DNA of 15,067 nucleotides from Russula earlei (Eukaryota; Basidiomycota; Agaricomycetes; Russulales; Russulaceae). The stretch spans positions 1 through 15,067 of the forward strand of contig JAGFNK010001089.1 of the NCBI GenBank assembly GCA_025769875.1, given 5' to 3'. The position numbers and the translations under genes are program-made. Shown one piece after another: positions 14,741 through 15,067 of this stretch (within the stretch, counting starts at the first letter, position 1; every line of letters starts with the position of its first letter). Under the pieces are notes generated by a model. The model did not search any database. It was not told the origin of the DNA and worked only from the letters and a program-made list of their open reading frames with translations.

Positions 14741-15067
14741 TTGCCGTTTTCAGCGCACTTGGCGGAGCTTGAATTCCACCCAAATCGGCGCAGAAACCCC
14801 CTCAAACATGCGGGATGAATATCTCCCTCAAAACAGCTTCAATTCATATGAACATTATTGTCCCTGAATCGCCTGAATGAGGGCTAGGCAGCCCCATTGT
14901 TTTCATGAGATTTGAGTGAGAATTGGTGGAGCTGGACTCAAGCCACCTCCACATGTGTATTAGATGAATTACAACTCAAAATCATGGTCTATATCTATTA
15001 TTTTTCCCTCATGTTGTACCCATGGGCTGTCTTGAGGCAGCCCCATAGTGTTTTTGACTCAAGTGTT
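14741..15067. mobile_element. unidentified insertion or rearranged sequence, continues past window
   Basis: Gypsy homology stops abruptly after the codons for PTPTTL, and the next bases (TTGCCGTTTTCAGCGC onward) have no relation to reverse transcriptase or RNase H. No ORF of note follows. The segment AGGCAGCCCCAT occurs at 14886-14897 and again at 15035-15046, each followed by related GTTTT and TCA(A)GTG-type sequence, a direct repeat with 149-bp spacing. The terminus does not start TG, so an LTR end is unlikely. A DNA transposon or a genomic breakpoint are both possible; the other end is needed. Confidence 0.4.

Overview
The window looks like repeat-rich, gene-poor nuclear DNA of a fungus, most likely an Agaricomycete (mushroom-forming basidiomycete). 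That assignment rests on the style of the copia and gypsy Pol proteins and on LTR size and structure; nothing in the sequence fixes genus or species. I find no convincing host gene, no tRNA or rRNA gene and no CRISPR array. Almost everything that can be explained is retrotransposon or miniature-element debris, stacked in layers that can be ordered.

Layout. (1) 1-5582 is a Ty1/copia retrotransposon on the + strand, cut off on the left by the window edge. Gag is frame-shifted relative to protease, protease is frame-shifted relative to the pre-integrase domain, and a 588-bp solo LTR with a CCCCC target duplication sits at the start of the integrase. Downstream of it integrase, reverse transcriptase and RNase H are open for about 2.8 kb with all catalytic residues, followed by a polypurine tract and a 385-bp 3' LTR. 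(2) 5707-6670 is a 964-bp solo LTR (duplication ACAGG) inserted at the very edge of a 392-bp near-perfect fold-back element (6674-7065). (3) 7066-9241 has no recognisable gene; it holds a 111-bp palindromic MITE flanked by TA (7443-7553) and two diverged head-to-tail copies of a roughly 500-bp repeat. (4) 9242-10212 is a second solo LTR of the same family as the first, with its own duplication CTTGC. (5) 10218-10859 contains one unrecognised 125-codon ORF. (6) 10860-11381 is a solo LTR (duplication CCACA) with three exact TGACTCA-type bZIP sites and a TATA box. (7) 11387-14740 is a decayed Ty3/gypsy element: Gag with a CCHC knuckle, protease, then a third, more diverged member of the 964-bp LTR family (13014-13796, duplication CCAGA), then reverse transcriptase. 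It is broken at 14740/14741 by an unidentified sequence that runs off the window.

How the parts fit. Five solo LTRs, each with a matching 5-bp duplication, show repeated cycles of insertion followed by LTR-LTR recombination. Two of them, when skipped together with one duplication copy, reconnect the host Pol frame exactly, which fixes their boundaries to the base. The relative order is: gypsy body, then LTR 13014-13796 inside it; copia body, then LTR 1747-2334 inside it; fold-back, then LTR 5707-6670 inside it. No complete or autonomous element is present. I see no sign of a novel defence or metabolic system; the points worth a second look are the nested architecture, the conserved hairpins and repeat arrays in one LTR family, the bZIP-like site clusters, the fold-back element and the unidentified stretches.
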